Below, in pieces: positions 39,918 through 52,775 of a stretch of 64,000 nucleotides of DNA. Location of the stretch: assembly GCA_018292915.2 (NCBI GenBank), contig JACVVK020000033.1, positions 878,501 through 942,500 on the forward strand, read 5' to 3'. The stretch's first letter is position 1; each line of letters starts with the position of its first letter. Source of the stretch: Batillaria attramentaria. Taxonomy: Eukaryota; Mollusca; Gastropoda; Batillariidae. The position numbers were made by a program, and so were the translations under genes. The notes beneath the pieces were generated by a model. The model made no database searches. It saw only the letters and a list, made by a program, of their open reading frames with translations, and was not told the DNA's origin.

Positions 39918-40800
39918 AGTTGCACGCTGGACTTTTGACGAGTGCCTTTAGTTGCAAAATCCGGCACCTACAAATTTGAACATTGCAAAGTGCTTTTGAT
40001 TGCAAATATAAGGCACACAAAAAAAGTGGACATTCCAAATGCGACTGCTTTTCTTTGAATTGATGCATTTTCAGATAATATATTTACTATTGTTTTCCGT
40101 GTGTCAATGCTTTCAGTGACCTGCGAATGGGTTCACCATTATGACAAATTGTACTGTGTTCTTAGTTCGTGTCAACATCAGAAGCACCCATGCTTATCCC
40201 AAGGAGGGGGTGGGGGGCAGCGTTTGGATAAAATTGTATGTGTAGACTGTGGCTCATATTTCTGGTTGCTTGAGATGTCTTTTTCCCCATAGACAAGGGA
40301 AGTATGATAACTTTTTCTGAAGATTAACCAGCGCAGGAACCATGCACGAAATTTTGATTCATTTGCACTATTTGTAAAATCGAAAACAAAATCTTTATGT
40401 TTCTACGGTTTTAATGTGAATTGCACAGGAGGAAAAATGACCAAAAGACATTTTTAAATGAAATGAAACTGCCGTGTGTTCCTTTAGAGTTTAAAATGGT
40501 GTGTGAAAACAACAACAACCATAACAACAAACACTGGTGACTGACGTTTCACTCTCACTGTCTGTACGCTTGGAGGATTTGATGTTCTGTTTTCGGATTT
40601 CTCTTTCTCTTTTGTGGAAAATGTGTTTAGAAGTATTCTTTCCATTGTATTTGATGTGTTGTTGATTAAGTGAATAATATTATTAATTGTGTGATCACCT
40701 GACTTTTCACGTAAGCCATGAAATGTCATGTTGAAAGTGTATTATACTTTTAAGCACTTTCCCCCACTGCCACACAGACACAGACACAGACACAGACACA

Positions 40801-40835
<35 letters not shown>

Positions 40836-40850
40836 CTCCCCCTTCCCCCG

Positions 40851-40949
<99 letters not shown>

Positions 40950-40962
40950 CTCCCCCTTCCCC

Positions 40963-41057
<95 letters not shown>

Positions 41058-41448
41058 GGAGTCTCAAATGATAATGAACGAAACTACAGTCTCTTCCAAC
41101 AGTTTTGCAATAATTTTGTCTTCAATTTGACATCGTGCTGTAAAAAGCTCCTTGTTTGTTTTGCGACAACAGGTGAAACTTGACCCTATGTACAGCATCA
41201 CCGCGTGAAATGCGCAGAATGCAATGGAAGACACACAATATGAAAATGTGTCTAAAGTAATACATCCTTGTGTACAGAAATCGCTTTTCCGTCAATAAAA
41301 GACATATTCGGGACGTGTTCCCCTGAAAAAGAGCTGATGGAATAACAGTCGGCAAAGTACATGTGTAATCAGAAGGAAATAAATTTTGTAACATTGCTAT
41401 AAAGCAGCAGAGTGTTCCGGTGTTGTTGAATTGTGTGAAGATTCTTTC

Positions 41449-41513
<65 letters not shown>

Positions 41514-41731
41514 CATATAGGAAGAAACTCACAATCAACGTATTTTCTGACCATTCTGACAAAAGCAGTTATTACCTCCCTTCAAACAGAACGCACGAAC
41601 CCTCCTCCTCCTCCCCCTCCCTCCCCCCAACCAAATTCCATCCCCCAAGCAAAAACCCAAAACAAAAACAGACGCCCCCTCTCCCCGAAAACAACAACAA
41701 CACACACAAATAAAGATCCCCCCCCCCCCTC

Positions 41732-41762
<31 letters not shown>

Positions 41763-41991
41763 CCCAAAACCAAAACAACAACCCCAAAACTAAATCAAAC
41801 AAACAAACAAACAAACACAAAATAAAAAAAACAACAGAAAAAACGCACAGAAGAATTGCCCAGTAAACACTCCTCCTCGAGGAAAATACTCCAGACTCCC
41901 TGCAGACAGCATTCCGAGGTGTGTTTGTAATAAATTATACTGGGCAGCGTCCTACGGCCACCTTTCCCTTTCCTCAAATCCACATTGTCCT
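39918..41991. other. Convergent intergenic region (3' ends of the CUB and receptor genes)
   Basis: Both flanking genes end here. It contains the 3' UTR of the CUB gene, an AATAAA at 41294-41299 and another near 41383 on the plus strand, a compound (CA)n block at 40770-41053, (GT)n at 41451-41510 and A/C-rich DNA around 41580-41850. I see no coding exon. Confidence 0.6.
40770..41053 (+). repeat. Compound (CA)n array with duplicated spacer
   Basis: (CAGACA)n and (CA)n blocks are split twice by the same CCCTTCTCCCCCTTCCCCCG spacer, showing that a (CA)n-spacer unit was duplicated. Confidence 0.9.
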
Positions 41992-42655
41992 TCAACCCTG
42001 CATAAAATACACATTTCTGAAAAAGAAAAAGGACGAGACCAGAAGAGAAGCCAGGAGAAACACCACGAAGCAGATGTTATCAATGTGAGTCGATATGTAA
42101 CGCAGCACAGCGCACATTCTGGTCGAACGTCGGTGAAAACTGTACCTGCCTGTTTGACGTCCCAAGACGGTCGCTTTGTCTTTCCTCCTGCCGTCTGGAC
42201 TGTTGTTGTTGCTGTTGTTGTTGCTGTTAATGTTACTTTCGTTCTGTCTCTTGCTCCTGCAGTCCGCGTCGTCCACCTCAAACGTGTAGTAACGGTCGTT
42301 GGTGACGTCGACGAATCCACGCGCACGTCTCCCACCACGCGAAGATAACTGACGGTGCAGAGTCCTGGAGTTGTCAGGAACGTCGCCACCCGACATGCTG
42401 GAGAAGATCTTGGACTTCAAAGAGGTTCCTCTTCGTCCGTGTCCCCTCCTGATGAAACTGTAGTGGAACGCGTAAGGGAAAGGGCTGAGGTCTTCGTCAA
42501 TGTACGATGTCCAGGAATCGGTGTCTGTCGTCTGCTTCTGGCGTTCTGCCGTGCTGGGCGAGCCCGACCCTTCTTCTGAGGACGTGGACAACAGCTTCTC
42601 CATCATCTTCAGGTATGTGGACTGTTGCTCCGACTGCATTCGGTTGAAGTGAAAC
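41992..42655 (-). CDS. Receptor gene exon 5 (M3-M4 loop and M4)
   Basis: The acceptor is CTGATAAG. It begins FHFNRMQSEQQSTYLKMMEK, contains a polar loop with an Asn/Ser run, and ends with M4 HIDNICFVVFLLASLLVSSF and FFFRNVYFMQG, stop at 41992-41994. The very short C-terminus after M4 is normal for the family. Confidence 0.9.
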
Positions 42656-45600
42656 CTTATCAGAAGCCAGAAATAACGTGAGAATGAATATCAGGACTTT
42701 TGTGATTCGGGCAAAAAAAATTACTCGTTACTCGTTTCTTTCTTTTGAAAATGGTCTTTGATGCCTGTCACTTCTTCCGTTGTAAAATAAAGGATCATTA
42801 TCGTTATCGCTCTTTCTGTCTGTATCTCTGTCACACATCACCGTCATTTCAAACAGGAGGCCAACAAAACACACAAACAACAACTTTACGAATCGATAAA
42901 CAGTGCGTTATTGCTCAGTAGCAAGGTGTTCAAAACCAGGAGAAGCGGTCCGAATTTCTGGCAAGGAACACAGAAAATCGTGATATGAAATAAGATGACA
43001 GAGTGACAAGTGCTCCACGTGGAATGCAGCGTTGTTCTATCAATGCTCGGGTCGTGAGTTCGAATCCCGGCTGGGGCCGAATATTTGTACTGGCCTTTTT
43101 CTCGTTGCCACGTCTTTGATATTACCCTTAGTGGTGGAAAACGACGTTAAACTCCCAAACGTACACCCCACCCACGTGGAATGCAGCATAAAAAGTTTAC
43201 GAATTTACAGACAATAAATGTTGCATAAAGACTCTTGCTCTTGTTGACTCTGGCCAGACAGGACGAAGAGTTCCGGCTGGGAGACAAACAAATAGACTGG
43301 CTTTTTCTTCGATGCCAGGTCTTCGGTATCATATCATTTTTTGAAAAAGTGCAAAGCAACTAGAATCGTGCGACAGTAATTATACAGCGCATAAGAAAAA
43401 GAGTTACAAAGGCCACCAACTGTATTTTGAGGCTTTGCACACCTACCTGAGAAGCAGCATGTTGCAGACGACTCCACAGGCGCCGAGCGTGAGGTGCAGG
43501 AAGACGAAGAGAGCGATGGACGGGACTGTGTCAGAGTTGGAGGGCGTGATGTCACTGAGGTAAGCCAGGAACACAGTCAGCGACAACATGGTTGACACAG
43601 CCAGCGACACCTGTCGGTTGACAGAAGGCGTTACTTTGGAAATGCAGGGCAATACACTTAGTCTTAGACTGTAAATTAGTTGTTCTCACAGGAGACAGTT
43701 TGTCCCGTTGATTTCTTTTGCTTGTAATACTCAGATACTTGAACTCGTTGATACACTCAATGCTTTTTGTCATAGTTGTGGTACCCGCAAACTCCATATT
43801 TATCATAATTATTTAACTGTGATAGATGATTACAACTTACCTGTGATACTACCAAAAATGTGTGTTTGTACATCTTAATGTGTATGTGATGGTGGCAGGT
43901 TGTGCATACAAGCGTATGTATATGAGAATGATTTTTTGATTTATGTCATTTGATTGTATTCATTTTGTATTTCATGTACTGGAAAAAAGAGGCTCGTTGG
44001 CGCCCAAGGCATATTTCTAGGTTTGGAAAAATGAAATCTACCTTAACGTTTTTTTTTCTTTGATTAGCTTAGCTTAGCATATCGTACCTTCTCCCCGGAC
44101 TCCGCCGGTACGCAGAACACGAAAGAGTTGACAAGGGAAAGGATCACGATGGGCATGATGAACTTGAGCACGTAGAACGTGCTGCGCCTCTGCAGGGAGA
44201 AGTGGTACACGATAAACGGGTACACTTTCCCTGTCACCGTGTGGTTGACCAGCTCGTAGCTCATGTTCCGCACCTCCCACTCCGAGTTCTCGTGCCAGCT
44301 GTCTCTCCGGAAGGCCGGGTCCCTCACCGCCAGAGCGACCGTGTCCCTGGTGTAGACCCAGGTGGAGATGGCCAGCGAGCAGTCCTGGCTGTCGAAGGGG
44401 AAGTGGGCCAGGTCCATCTCGCAGCTCGCGCTGTACACGCTGCCCGGCAGCCACTCCACCTGACCGTCGGCGGAGAGGACGAGGGAAGACTCCGAGCCGT
44501 CCAAGTTGTGCAGCTGCTCAGCGCCGTTGTTGACGGTCAGGTCCGGCTTCCAGATCTTCTTGTGGGCCACGTACACTTTCTTGATGCCTGAAAGGAAACA
44601 AGTTGATGTAACAAGGCCAACACAATGACCGTGGCACAAATTTTCACCGCTAGCACTCCACCCACACAAAAAGGGGTGGGGATGGGGTGGTGGGATGGGT
44701 TGGAGGGGTTAACGTCCTCTTCCACCACGTAAGGGTGATATCAAAGACGGGCCCCCAAAAGAGAGAAGAAGCTCTGATATTACTCTGTCAATATGACCAA
44801 ACCTTTTTCACATATCTACTTAAGCAGTTAGAGCGAACTGTTTTGACATAAAACTCAAGAAAGCATTTATAACGGGGATACTTTTACTTTTTATGTGTTC
44901 CTTTAGCGGTAGCGTGTTTTCATGGTGCCTTAAGAAAGAGGAGCAACTTTTGCGTGGGGAGGGGGGCCGGGATGGCCGAATGGTAGAGCGTTGGACTCTC
45001 AGTGCTCGGGTCGTGAGTTCGTATCCCAGCTGGGGCCAAATATTTGTGCTGGCGTTTTCATCGTTTCCCCGTCTTTGATATCACACGTATGTGGTGGAAA
45101 AGAACGTTAACCCCCCAAACACCCACCCACCCACCCTTGCGTGGGGAAAAACTGGAATGGGAAGTTTTTTTTTTTTTTTTTTTTCCCCCACGAACATGCA
45201 TGAGCACTTTGAGCGAGACAGGTGTGTCTGATGGCAACAAAGACTCAAGTTAGGACAAGATAATTCGGTGAACGAAAAGACAGCTGCATCATCAACATCG
45301 TCACTTCAACCACATCATCTAAAATCAAGCACTGCGGTAGGTACCTCCATAATCTGAGGCGTTCCACGTGAGGTGAGGGTCACGCCAAGTGACGTAGAAC
45401 CAGCCACTGATGGTGAACCGCTGCTCACGCTCGTGCAGCGCCAGGATATCCATGGGAAAGAAGGTCAAGGTCACGACCACTTGCTTCCCGTCGTCAGGGT
45501 AGACGGAGTCCAGCACGGAGTTGAGGTGCACCACGTCGTCAATGAGGCGGAAGGCGTCGCCAGGGGTGTTCTGACAGAGACACATTCTCGCCACCAGAAG

Positions 45601-47695
45601 CCAGATATGGGTCCTCATGGTTAACGTGTGGTAAAGTCTCTGGGATGGAAAGACGTTTATTGGAGATGGTCTCTCTTTTATGACCTCGATATATGCCAGC
45701 AAAGCAACAACAACAACAACAACAACAACAAGGAAACCAAGAAGCAAACAAAATCGATCATCTCCACTGACGTGGGTCACCACCTGCATGACTGAAAACG
45801 ACCTTAAGAGGCAAATTATGGGGGAAAGGGACAGCCACCCTAACTGAACGGTCCGTCTGAACACTGATCAACCCAGGCAGACTGACAGATCGGCCACATT
45901 TGGAAACGGACAAAAAGTGAGGAGTAAGAACTTTTTTTCTCTCGACTAAACACATACAGCACTCGCAGTACGAGTTGCGAGGGCAGTTGTATGGTATGGT
46001 ATGGTATGGTATGGTATCGCTATTCCTCCGCACACATATCAGTCATTTCTGAGACGGTTAAGGCGCCGCAGGGTTGGAAGAGCCTACTGCTGCTGAGCGC
46101 TCCTTTATGTGCAGACGTCCATGCTGCTATTCACTCTGTCTTCCACGCCACCGGCCACAGCTTACTCTTCTTCTAAAGATGGACGTGGGATGTTTAGCGT
46201 GTACACTTGATATTTGTGCGTGCGTGTGTACACGAGGGCGGGGCAGGCACCGAAAACGAGTCTGCACATGATAGTGACTCGACCTGGAAAGGAAAAACCC
46301 AACCATATTCCTGCCCACCAGGGATACAAACTCGTGTAAAAGGATCCGAGCAGACGCCTTAACCACTGGGTAAAATTCTCTGCCAATGCCAGTGGACCGA
46401 CGTATTGCACACAGTAAAATGCTGAAATGGTTTGTTCTAAAAACACCCTTGTCTCAAGCGCTAGCACTCGAAACTCAAAATTCATTACTTTTTCCCCCTG
46501 ACAGCAAATATCTTTCACACAGCAAATCAACGCGCGACGAACAGCTTCATCATCTTGCTCGCTTTCACAAAACAGCGACACCTTATACATACAGCAACCC
46601 AAATTAGTGTGTCTTCACGTTTCACCGTCCGAAAGGTCTGCTGTAACAATGTCAGCCCAGCAAAACACAACTGTTCTATCGCATTTTGTTCAGATACGGA
46701 TGTTCTCCAACGCTGCATGTCACAAGAGATGGCCGCCGTACGTTCGTTGGCAATGTACAACGAAAAAAAACCCCGCATATTCTCCAGAAAGCCGGAAATA
46801 ATTATTCAAGGTTTGACAATGACATACTTGCTGTGGGAACGTAACCCGGATTGGGCTATGTCCCATCCAATTCATTTTATGCCAGTAATTAAATGGAAAC
46901 AATCACGGATCCTGTGAGGCCATGGCGGCTTTGGAACCTTTGTCGATCGAGGACAGACTCGTCGGAGGGAGATGAGAATGGAGAATTGCGTAGCAAATCA
47001 CGACGAATGGGCCATGACGTCAGAATCCCTTCCCTTTGCACGTAGAACCGTTGGAAAGATGTGAATCGAGAACTGCTTACTACTGACTGTAGAAGGCTTA
47101 GTGTTTGTGAATCATAATAATATTATAAGGATTAGTGTTTGTGAATCATGATTTGTGAATCATAATAATATAATTATGCTCACGATTTTTACCCGGACAG
47201 AAAACGGGTAACCACCAGCTAAGGACCGATTGAGGTGGAACAAACACAGTCATGCACGATAGTTCACAGGAAATTTCTATATAAATTTACATTTTATTGT
47301 AATTTCAATAAACATTTTCACAGGAAATTCTGATATGAATAGGCTAATACTGCCAAAATCCACAAGAAAAACTTTCAAGATCTTGATTTCAACCCCCCCC
47401 CCCCCACTCACGTCTCAAAACAACAACAAAAAAATCTTTCGTAAATTCTTACAGCGATGGGCCCTGAGGCACTAGTTCGATACCCTGATGGGCAGCAAAC
47501 TGCACGAGAAAAATAAGTCTCTGAAGGCAGCTGGAAAAAGGGTCTAAGGGCCTATCAAATCCGTGTCGGTTATACCCTTTTTCCGGATGATGTAGATGTA
47601 AATTACACGGCGAAAAAACAAAACAATCGAGAAACACGTCTAAGCACAGCTTGATAACGAACATTATTAATCCAACTCACCGCTATCCCTGACAT
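41992..47695 (-). CDS. Nicotinic acetylcholine receptor-like Cys-loop channel subunit
   Basis: Minus-strand exons in order: 47681-47695, 45345-45639, 44088-44587, 43447-43610, 41992-42655. They total 1638 nt (545 residues plus stop) with consistent phases 0, 1, 0, 2. The protein has the pentameric ligand-gated channel plan: a short N-terminal hydrophobic segment, WRDPHLTWNASDYGG, the Cys loop CEMDLAHFPFDSQDC (13 residues between cysteines, 159-173), TM1 after the receptor domain, GEK then M2 with Leu at 9', M3, a long M3-M4 loop, and M4 at the C-terminus. Glu in GEK is the usual sign of a cation channel. There is no vicinal Cys pair in loop C, so it resembles a non-alpha subunit. The start could instead be the ATG at 45618 (533 residues), which gives a more standard signal peptide. 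Confidence 0.88.
43031..43171 (+). repeat. SINE-A copy, 5' truncated, with 16-bp target-site duplication
   Basis: CCACGTGGAATGCAGC is perfect at 43015-43030 and 43172-43187. The element starts within the tRNA region. It lies in receptor intron sequence between exons 4 and 5. Confidence 0.92.
43447..43610 (-). CDS. Receptor gene exon 4 (M2 and M3)
   Basis: The acceptor is AACCGACAG and the donor AG/GTAGGT, phase 2. It encodes VSLAVSTMLSLTVFLAYLSD (pore-lining M2) and VPSIALFVFLHLTLGACGVV (M3). The M2 sequence is typical of nicotinic-type cation channels. Confidence 0.92.
44088..44587 (-). CDS. Receptor gene exon 3 (ligand-binding domain and TM1)
   Basis: The acceptor is CTTTCAG and the donor AAG/GTACGA, phase 0. 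It encodes IKKVYVAHKKIWKPDLTVNN (loop A region), EWLPGSVYSASC and the Cys loop, STWVYTRDT (loop B), and TM1 FYVLKFIMPIVILSLVNSFV, ending PAESGEK. Loop C (NMSYELVNHTVTGKVYPF) lacks adjacent cysteines. Confidence 0.93.
44668..44754 (-). repeat. SINE-A tail fragment
   Basis: It has only the GTTAACGTCCTCTTCCACCA and GATATCAAAGACGGG parts, next to receptor exon 3. Confidence 0.75.
44961..45136 (+). repeat. SINE-A copy with target-site duplication
   Basis: Flanked by TTGCGTGGGGA at 44950-44960 and 45137-45147, perfect. Full length, between receptor exons 3 and 2. Confidence 0.9.
45345..45639 (-). CDS. Receptor gene exon 2 (N-terminus and loop D)
   Basis: The acceptor is CCATCCCAG on the minus strand and the donor GAG/GTACCT, phase 1. 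It encodes RLYHTLTMRTHIWLLVARMC, then QVVVTLTFFPMDILALHERE and GWFYVTWRDPHLTWNASDYG. These align with the start of the nicotinic ligand-binding domain. Confidence 0.87.
47681..47695 (-). CDS. Receptor gene exon 1, short coding part
   Basis: It reads ACC-ATG and encodes MSGIA before a GTGAGT donor in phase 0. It joins in frame to the exon starting at 45639. The good donor and ATG context support it, but the alternative ATG at 45618 needs only a non-coding first exon. Confidence 0.5.
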
Positions 47696-47775
47696 GGTAG
47701 ACTGTAACAGGTGGCGTGAGATGTTAACTCTTCAACAGCTCTGATAACAGCCGCAAATTGTGACAATGTTACCAT
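47683..47775 (-). other. Upstream ORF overlapping the receptor start codon
   Basis: An ATG at 47775 opens a 30-codon frame, MVTLSQFAAVIRAVEELTSH and ten more residues, ending TAG at 47683. It overlaps the main ATG at 47695 in another frame. If transcribed, it could limit initiation at that ATG and favour the ATG at 45618. Its function is inferred only. Confidence 0.35.
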
Positions 47776-47862
47776 GGAAACTATCGTGACTCCGAGGCCA
47801 ACAACACCGCTTCGTGGAAGCGTTTGACCGCGAGGACTAGCTCAGAATGAAGCGTCAGCATC

Positions 47863-47870
47863 CTTTATAG
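47863..47870 (-). promoter_or_regulatory. TATA-like box upstream of the receptor gene
   Basis: On the minus strand the sequence is CTATAAAGGATG. A start about 30 bp downstream would begin a roughly 150-nt leader before the ATG at 47695. Nothing else in the flank decides this, so it is a candidate. Confidence 0.4.
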
Positions 47871-48092
47871 GCAGACGTGTGAGATTAGGCAGCAGAGAGG
47901 CAGATAAACAAAAGGTGCAACGATGTATGATACGAGCTCTGAGGCAAATACACAGAACAAAACCCCAAATAAAGCAGCCGATCCATGAACTACCACATGA
48001 AGAAAAGCACAAGAGCAGCTACATGAAAATAGGTGAAAATCCGTTTTATACTACTTGGTTTCCCTTCTCCCCCTTCCCTCAAACAAAACAAT

Positions 48093-48126
<34 letters not shown>

Positions 48127-49264
48127 ACAACAACAACAAACAAACAAACAAACAAGGAAAAACAACAACAAAACCCCAAACGAACAACAACAACAACAAC
48201 AACAACAAAAACCCAAACAAACACAGAAGATGAAAATGAAACGACGACCACCACCACCACCAACAACAAAAAACCCAGAACAAAACACGAACAGAATACC
48301 CTTATTTGAGTATATCTTAGCTTGTGGTAATGCTACCATAAAATTTGATTTACACGATTCTGTTACAACAGTTCCGGAAATGTCCTTCCCACAAGAACAA
48401 CCACCTAACAACAAATGACCCCCTTGCAAAAAGCTTCGTTCGCCACCTTTCTCTGTTATCTGTCTGCAATGTAATCTTCAGCACCTCCACAAGCAGTTTA
48501 GGTCTGTGACCAGAGTTATCTCCCGCGACATTTCTACCAGAGTGTCTCAAGTTACGCGCCCCCATATATAGTTATCTTTTTCGCAGAAACTAATTTGCCC
48601 AGAGCCTTTGAACAGAATGGCTAGCATCGTACGTCACAACAGATAGTTCGCGTTTTTTATCGCGTAAACTCGACCGGAAAACCCGGACACAATAAATGTC
48701 TTTTGTGCTCAGACACTATAGACATGGATGTTGCCTGGTGGTACGATAATATGCGTCATGGATTGTATGTGGGTTCGTTCCCCAGGTTAGCAGGGTTGTG
48801 ATTTTCCCAAGAATCAACTGCCTCCATTTCTCGTGCAGACTCGGACAGCGTTGTAAAGTGCGTTGTATGTTCACGGCACTGACGTCCGACTAGTATGGAA
48901 GGAAAAAAATCCAAAATCTATCGTCCACAGACTGATCTGGGATCAAAACAAAACGCATACAGTGCTTCCTGTCGCTACGACGACAACGACGACGACGACA
49001 ACAACAACAACATCAACATCAACATCAACAACAACAACCAAAAAGGCCCTTTACCTCAGTTTGAAAATTAATAGAGTTACAAAGACTGGCTGTGGCCCTC
49101 AACAGCTGTGCCACGCATAGTGATTGTGTTGGACCAGGGTTCTCTTCTGGAAGAAAGAGCGCACTTGTAAAATCGTGATCTCCGTGAACGCATTTCAATC
49201 AGCGGCTGAATCTTCCCATCACATGATCATGGGCGTTAGTTAGTCAGATCACGGGTACTGCTGT

Positions 49265-49765
49265 TTTTTTGGTTTTTTTGGCTGCCACAACTCTTTGCCG
49301 GCTCCAGTGGTGTTCCTCCCTGGTAATGGGTGGAATCCACGGAGGGCTCGGAAGTTGGGGCAATTTTTTTTTTATATGCATGATGATGGAAATGAGGATG
49401 ATGGTAAGATGATGCTATGGAGGTCCGTGTAGTTTGGGACTGCGGGACAGGGCCGCATCCATACTTCCTGTCATAAATATCCCGGCATTAACCAGGCCCG
49501 GGAACTACGGCACCTGCGGTGCCGGCCGTGTAATCATCCACATCATAAGACGTGTCATACGAAGGGAAGCACCCCCCAAAGTCGCACCCGTGAAGTGGGT
49601 GAATCTCGGCTGTGTGGCAACAGCCTCCCCATTGGGCCCAAATCACACCCGCTCTGGGTAGGAGCCGACCTAGGTAGGAAAAATCCCGCTTGCCTCGGCT
49701 GGGACTCGAACCCGGGTCTCCCGGTCCATAGTCCGAAGTGCTAACAACTACACTACGGGGGCCGG
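49265..49765 (-). repeat. SINE-B copy, full length
   Basis: The reverse strand begins CCGGCCCCCGTAGTGTAGTT and contains the B-box GGGTTCGAGTCCCAGCC and the whole body of the 25465 element to a poly-A end. Confidence 0.85.
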
Positions 49766-50036
49766 TGGGGTACTACTGTCTTATCGGATGTCGCTGTGTC
49801 GGTGTGAAAGAGGGAAAGAGACCGTGTACCAATCACGAAACGATTTAAAACGTTACTTCATTGTAAAGATCAGTGATCGTGTGCATACTCTTATTTCACA
49901 AATAAAATGGCTTTTCAGTTCTGAGTACGATCGTCGCCAAACCCTTTCGGACAAAGTATACGTAGCACCAGAAGAACGTCCCGCCGTCTTGATTACCTCC
50001 AACGTGATCATACGTTTCTTCACTTGAGCCGAACTC

Positions 50037-50457
50037 AGCCCGAAAAATCTAAGGCCTGCTCTTAACTGGGCACAGCGCGCGAAACACACATGTGCACAGC
50101 ACAGTCGTTGCGCTCGGTGTGTCTACTAACTACAAAACTGAACACAGCTGTGCTTGGTGACAAACCGATTGAAGATGCACTTTCCGCCATGTTTGCGCGC
50201 TGAGTGACGTAGTACAGCCAGTCAGAATCTGTTGTGGAAACCAGTCACAGTTGTGGCTATTTGAAATCCAGGTTGCTGTGATGACCCTGACGCCACAGCG
50301 GCGGAAACCCCCCAAATCACAACTGTGTCACAACTGTGGACAGCACTGTGGCGCTCCGCAGTGCCCAGTTGAGAGCCGGCCTCAGACCTGAGGTTGCCTG
50401 AGTGCTGCGCACCACAAAGCGTGTGATTTTTTTATTTTTTTTTTTTTTTTCTGGGCT
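50037..50457. mobile_element. Nested MITEs
   Basis: The outer element starts AGCCCGAAAAATCTA and ends in CTGGGCT, and matches the reverse complement of the 21103 element. An inner element (50058-50377) with inverted ends GCTCTTAACTGGGCAC and GTGCCCAGTTGAGAGC interrupts it. GGCCT is present on both sides of the inner element. Confidence 0.65.
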
Positions 50458-51879
50458 CAGTGAGTCCTGAACTGCCTCGGGAAGGATATGAACGCACGAA
50501 CGTTACGATTCAGTCAGTCGGGGAACAAAACACAACTTCAGAAAAAGGGAGACATAATGAATGTCTTTTAACTACGGCGAACTTTTGTGGGTGGAAACAG
50601 AAACCGCAGTCTAATAGAGGTTTATTTCACTGGAGTTTAGTCAAATCAATCACAGCATTCACTGAGTCGCCGAGAAATCGTGAGAATGTGGATCGGTTAC
50701 TGTGGGACAAAACGTGTTAGTGTTGTGTACTACACTAGGAAAAGAAAACTGCTACTCTTGACAATAACGTTACTGACGGGTGATTTTTCTTCTGCATTTT
50801 TTAAAACTCAAAAGCTGTTTGACATGACAGTTTGTATGGACAGGCCAGAGAACACCACAAATGCACGAGGTCTCAAAATGCGGAAAGGAGTCATTCAAAT
50901 TTCTTTCAACTTCTGTCAGGTGCGTGCCCAAGAATGGTCTGTACATTGTAATTTTTTTTTTTATATTCTAGATTGAAACAATTGTAGGGGTGGCTATGAT
51001 GCCTGAGGCGAATACGGACCTCGTGCACTGATTTGTATTCTTTGACATTTATGGCAGACACCATTCGCGAATTCGACAAAGCCTTTTCTAAAACGATATT
51101 TAATGCTGGGCGCCACACACTGAGTTTAAAAAAAAAAAAAAAAAGAACTTCCGAAACGGCTCCAAAATACAAGTAAAGGTAGGAGGAACACGATGCGCGG
51201 AGAAGCCGAACTGAAACCTCAATCTAAGGGAGGTAACCACAACAATGTTTCAAACACTCTAGCAGCTGGCGGTGTGTTGTTCCCCTTGACTGAGACCTGC
51301 CGGTTGCATTACATCGTTTCCGTTTTCTCTGTTGTTTGAAACGTCTTCTTCTTCTTCTTCATCTGCGCCCCAGCTGCCATGCTATACAGTCAGGTTTGTA
51401 GCAATGAGGAAGTGAGCAGTACGCCTCAGGGACTCCGCCCGGCCCCACAGTTTCTGTCTGAGACTGATCCACTGTCTCCGTCCACTCAGTGGTGTTGACA
51501 CCCAGTGACCGTGACCGATACTCTTTGTCTGACGATGTATAACAGTGTACACAGTGTAAATTATGTGCATAAAGAACACCACCACCACCACCACACCACT
51601 ACCACCACCACTGCACCACCACCAAGGTTAACAAGGGCTCCATAGATACAGCGTCAAGAGGTGATGTGTGATACAGGTATTTCTTCAGTGACTCCCCTTG
51701 GCAGTTTCAGTCAAGGACCCCCCCACCCCCACCTCCACCCCCGACCCCAGCGTCCACCCCAACAACCACAACAATACACCAAAAACAGCAGCTCCTCAAA
51801 CAACAACAACAGCAACAAACAAACAAATGACAAAAACAATGACAACAAAAAATAAACCACCACCACCACCACCAACAAC

Positions 51880-51998
<119 letters not shown>

Positions 51999-52486
51999 GC
52001 CAGAGACATACTGAACAAACAAACGAAAAAAAACAAACAAACAACAAAAACACGTTGTTACACGTTAGCGAAGCAACCTAAAAATGTCAATGACAACACA
52101 AGCCAAGCAACAAAACATGCTTATCAAAATCGGAGTTCGATCACGCGAGTTCTAAAACAAAATTAAAAAAAAGAAAAAAAGATGCTACAGCCACACGCCA
52201 CAGGCCAACTGAGTGCTCTCGCAAGATCACCACATTAAGACTCGCGTCCGACAGAAATCGATTGGAGTCGTCAGCACTCAGAACAAACACGTCCGGGACA
52301 GATTAGCGCCAGATCCGACAAAGTCGTCCGCAATTTGTTGCCAGCCTGCCGAAGACCCCTGCACGGTCAGACCAGTTAAAACAGTGAGAGATACGGGACA
52401 TCAGCGAGAGAGCAGGCGCCTGAAGAGTGACACGAGTCTGACACTCTCGTCTGTGGGTGCAAGGAGCAGGACAATTGCATGAACAG

Positions 52487-52775
52487 ATTGGGTCCATGGA
52501 GAAACTGGGGCCCACTGTGGTGGAACTGGGCCCATGGTGGTGAAAGTGGGTCCATGGTGGTGACTGAAACAGGATGGAGTGGTGGTGAAATCTGGCGGCC
52601 CATGTCAGGTGGTGAAAGTGGTCCCAGGGTGGTAAAATCTGGCCCATGGTTGTGGAAATGGTTGTGACCCATGGTGGTGAGCTCTGGCCCATGGTGGTGA
52701 AATTGGGTCCATGGTGGTGAATTGGGTTAATGGGCCCATGGTGTTGAAAGGGAGCACATGCTGGTGAAACTGGGC
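52487..52775 (+). repeat. Degenerate minisatellite based on GGGTCCATGGTGGTGAAA
   Basis: About 13 imperfect copies of a 17-22 bp unit containing CCATGGTGGTGA. Confidence 0.8.

Noticed and set aside
46260..46390. tRNA-like SINE head on the minus strand
   Set aside because: Only a weak B-box-like stretch near GGGATACAAACTC was seen, with no body match to the three SINE families.
48055..48418. Gln/Asn/Thr-rich open frames
   Set aside because: They are translations of (AAC)n/(ATC)n simple repeats, as at 51698-52081.
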